From an uncultured Bacteroidota bacterium (GTDB lineage: Bacteria; Bacteroidota; Bacteroidia; Bacteroidales; CAIWKO01), in the NCBI GenBank assembly GCA_937934705.1, contig CALGYY010000163.1, positions 1 through 8,363 on the forward strand: a stretch of 8,363 bases of DNA. Direction: 5' to 3'. Each line of letters opens with the position of its first letter. Positions within the stretch are counted from its first letter, which is position 1. Positions 6,895-8,363 of this stretch are shown here, in pieces. The position numbers were made by a program, and so were the translations under genes. The notes under the pieces were generated by a model. The model searched no databases and was not told the DNA's origin. It was given only the letters and a program-made list of their open reading frames with translations.

Positions 6895-7902
6895 ATGAAA
6901 TTAAAAACAAACACTACCATCACCATGATCATCATGATCCTGTCGGGCAGTATCCTCCCTTCATGTTCTTATGATCATAGGGAAATCAACCTTTATTCGA
7001 CGGATGTCCCCGCTGGACAACAGCAGGAAGTAACCAGAAAGATGGACTCCCTTTGTGCTTTCACAGGGAGCGACTGGGATGCAAGGCTTGAATTCATGCA
7101 ATTTCAGCAGGAAGGATTTACGGTTACCTTTTCACGTTGTATGCGGCCCTATCAACAGCGGCATTGGAATGATACTACCGTTTATATTTCTGTTGCATCG
7201 GCCACCGACACCATCCGGGACACCCTGGATGTCCGGCGGTCACTGCTTTTAAAAGGGACACCCGTTTCTTTCTGCATCCGCGATAACAAATTTTTCGTTT
7301 GCTGGATCAGCGCTTTACAAGACGGATCCTATGAATACCTCAATGCCGATTGTTTCGACCTGGTATCGAAGCAAGGGGTTTTCCGGTGTAGGCATATCTA
7401 CAACAGTTCGTATCTCGGGCAACCGGCTGTTTATTATATCCCGGAAAGCCAGCTGGTTCTGTTTGCATTTTCTGGACCACGGAGGATACTATATAGCAGC
7501 ATCCCGATAGGTGAAATGACCGACAGCTTGGCCGTGCTCAACCCTGTTGCGACTGCCCCGGATGACAATACAGAGCATTTGAATCCACGCTTTACCCGGT
7601 GCGGGAAAAAAATCTATCTCTACCATACCAGCGGTGTCATTGAGCCGGCAGGTATCATGCAAGTCCAGCAGGGTAAGCAGGGATTGGGGATTTCAGAGAT
7701 CAGCACCGGGGGTCAGTTGCTTTGGTACCATACGCTTTTAGAGAAAACGACAATTGGTGCTGAACTGCTGTTCATGAACGATACCATTTTCTATATAAAA
7801 TCGGTCGAAGGATGCAATGCGACCCCATACCGTAAAATTGCCATCCGCGACCTGCCCTATACCAAAACGATCAGTGTCCGGCGGAGAACGATGTTCTTCT
7901 GA
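6895..7902 (+). CDS. Uncharacterised lipoprotein
   Basis: I do not recognise this 335-residue protein. It begins with a short basic segment (MKLK), a hydrophobic stretch (9-21) and the lipobox LPSC with Cys24, so it should be lipid-anchored in the envelope. The mature part has no further membrane segment and is rich in short strand-like stretches such as VFRCRHIYNSSYLG, VYYIPESQLVLFAF and KKIYLYHTSGVIE. Aromatic and hydrophobic residues alternate with turns. This suggests an all-beta fold, possibly propeller-like and comparable to the TolB-like/6-bladed propeller lipoproteins common in Bacteroidetes, but no propeller motif is certain. The start is supported by a consensus promoter element 19 bases upstream. 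It appears monocistronic: divergent from the peptidase and followed by non-coding repeat-rich DNA. It has no visible terminator hairpin directly after the stop. Function unknown. Confidence 0.85.
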   Translation: MKLKTNTTITMIIMILSGSILPSCSYDHREINLYSTDVPAGQQQEVTRKMDSLCAFTGSDWDARLEFMQFQQEGFTVTFSRCMRPYQQRHWNDTTVYISVASATDTIRDTLDVRRSLLLKGTPVSFCIRDNKFFVCWISALQDGSYEYLNADCFDLVSKQGVFRCRHIYNSSYLGQPAVYYIPESQLVLFAFSGPRRILYSSIPIGEMTDSLAVLNPVATAPDDNTEHLNPRFTRCGKKIYLYHTSGVIEPAGIMQVQQGKQGLGISEISTGGQLLWYHTLLEKTTIGAELLFMNDTIFYIKSVEGCNATPYRKIAIRDLPYTKTISVRRRTMFF

Positions 7903-7973
7903 TCAAAGATCCCGGCCGGTGATGAAGTTGGAAAACAGTCAACCCTGGTCAGGCAAGGACATCTTCTTCCCTG

Positions 7974-8037
7974 TATCTTGTTTTTTCTTGTTTCTTGTCT
8001 CTTCCTTGTTTCTTGTTTCTTTTTTCTTGTTTCTTCC
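7974..8037. repeat. Degenerate TTTCTTG heptamer tandem tract
   Basis: This is a nearly pure pyrimidine-plus-G tract built on TTTCTTG. Exact units lie at 7984-7990, 7991-7997, 8009-8015 and 8023-8029, with variants TTTCTTT (8016-8022) and TTTCTTC (8030-8036). On the minus strand it reads as repeats of CAAGAAA and would encode Lys/Gln/Glu/Thr/Arg-rich heptapeptides, which I regard as spurious. From memory such tracts recur in intergenic DNA of environmental Bacteroidetes. It ends 7 bases before a perfect promoter-like element. Confidence 0.75.
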
Positions 8038-8044
8038 AAACCTC

Positions 8045-8052
8045 TATCTTTG
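8045..8052 (+). promoter_or_regulatory. Promoter-like -7 element with no gene downstream
   Basis: TATCTTTG matches TAnnTTTG exactly. Its -33 position would fall inside the TTTCTTG tract. No plus-strand reading frame of useful length follows; the first ATG (8083) opens only four codons. It may be a promoter for a lost gene, a small RNA, or a chance match. Confidence 0.35.
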
Positions 8053-8260
8053 CCCCTGACCCTCAACTAATCAACCCAGATTATGCAATGCGCCTGATTT
8101 TAACACCAGGTGGATCTAATTTTTCAAACAAACTATCAATGTAATCCCGTTTTTTACCCGATGCGGCGATGATGAGTTTCTTTTGTCGGCCTGAACGTGC
8201 TAAATATGCTCCGATTGCAAATGTGCAATTCCGATGGCAGATCAGGGTAACTTTAATTCC

Positions 8261-8273
8261 AGCTCGCGGAGCT
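8261..8273. repeat. Small inverted repeat
   Basis: AGCTC and GAGCT (5-bp arms) flank a GCG loop. It is short and GC-rich and lies inside the possible broken reading frame. It could be a small RNA hairpin or a chance occurrence. Confidence 0.3.
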
Positions 8274-8320
8274 TGTCATACAATCCGCTCTTGTCCAGAA
8301 GTCCTTTGAAAGCGCTTTTG

Positions 8321-8344
8321 TTACTTTTGGCGCGACAAAAGTAA
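8321..8344. repeat. Perfect 9-bp inverted repeat carrying TACTTTTG on both strands
   Basis: TTACTTTTG (8321-8329) and its exact complement CAAAAGTAA (8336-8344) enclose the 6-base loop GCGCGA. Each arm contains TACTTTTG, the same octamer that serves as a -7 element upstream of the ketosynthase and ridA genes, here facing both ways. It may belong to a dispersed intergenic repeat or be a bidirectional promoter or operator. Confidence 0.6.
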
Positions 8345-8363
8345 AGCAATGAAATACTGAACT

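Larger units (their letters stand above)
8081..8363 (-). pseudogene. Possible frameshifted gene remnant (C-terminal part, runs off right edge)
   Basis: Two minus-strand frames fit together. The first is open from the window edge to a TGA at 8242-8244 and reads ...KSAFKGLLDKSGLYDKLREL. The second is open from 8275 to a TAA at 8081-8083 and reads GIKVTLICHRNCTFAIGAYL and then ...KKLIIAASGKKRDYIDSLFEKL.... Adding one G in the GG of CTGGAATT (about 8258-8261) would join them into one smooth reading frame. I do not recognise the product, and no start codon or ribosome-binding site is in view. The part nearest the edge also resembles sequence I recall as scattered through Bacteroidetes intergenic DNA, so it may be a dispersed repeat rather than a gene. 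Either way no intact protein is encoded here. Confidence 0.35.

Noticed and set aside
7911..7921. CCGGCCGG palindrome just after the lipoprotein stop as a terminator
   Set aside because: It has no loop, pairing does not extend beyond 8 bases, and no T run follows.
7974..8037. CRISPR-like repeats
   Set aside because: The units are 7 bases and directly abutting, with no spacers and no cas genes nearby.
7857..8066. 69-codon minus-strand frame with Lys/Gln/Glu/Thr/Arg heptads resembling a coiled coil
   Set aside because: The heptads are simply the translation of the TTTCTTG tandem tract; the frame also runs into the 3' end of the lipoprotein gene on the other strand.

Overview
The window looks like chromosomal DNA of a Bacteroidota member, probably of the Bacteroidales type. 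Three things suggest this: an S46 dipeptidyl-peptidase of the DPP11 kind, lipoproteins of Bacteroidetes type, and several start-proximal copies of the TAnnTTTG promoter element (-7) characteristic of this phylum. Base composition is moderate and no tRNA, rRNA, transposase or CRISPR array is visible.

Region 1 (1-2262, minus strand) is the beginning of a type II ketosynthase operon that runs off the left edge. A catalytically complete FabF/KAS II-like enzyme (1008-2210) is followed after 12 bases by a ketosynthase-fold partner (995 to the edge) in which the Cys-His-His catalytic residues are replaced by Gly-Gly-Glu. This is the layout of a ketosynthase/chain-length-factor pair, as in aryl-polyene or flexirubin pathways. 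The pathway itself lies outside the window, so the product is inferred.

Region 2 (2418-2754, plus) is the wreck of a lipoprotein gene. An intact lipoprotein signal peptide is joined, one base out of frame, to the last part of a beta-strand-rich envelope protein, with the middle deleted. Its stop abuts the stop of a convergent ridA gene.

Region 3 (2755-4333) has ridA (minus) divergent from an ornithine-cyclodeaminase/mu-crystallin family gene (plus). The latter has His where true ornithine cyclodeaminases have a catalytic Asp, so it is better seen as an amino-acid dehydrogenase or ketimine reductase. Both families handle imine/enamine intermediates. An 18-bp hairpin with A and T tracts forms a bidirectional terminator between this gene and the next, convergent one.

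Region 4 (4346-6508, minus) encodes a complete secreted S46 peptidase with the Arg that marks DPP11 specificity for Asp/Glu in P1. A 386-base AT-rich gap follows. Region 5 (6895-7902, plus) encodes an uncharacterised 335-residue lipoprotein with a good promoter.

Region 6 (7903-8363) has no intact gene. It holds a degenerate TTTCTTG heptamer tract, a perfect promoter-like element with no gene after it, a minus-strand reading frame that looks broken by one frameshift, and a perfect 9-bp inverted repeat whose two arms each contain the promoter element TACTTTTG. It looks like a decayed or repeat-derived intergenic zone.
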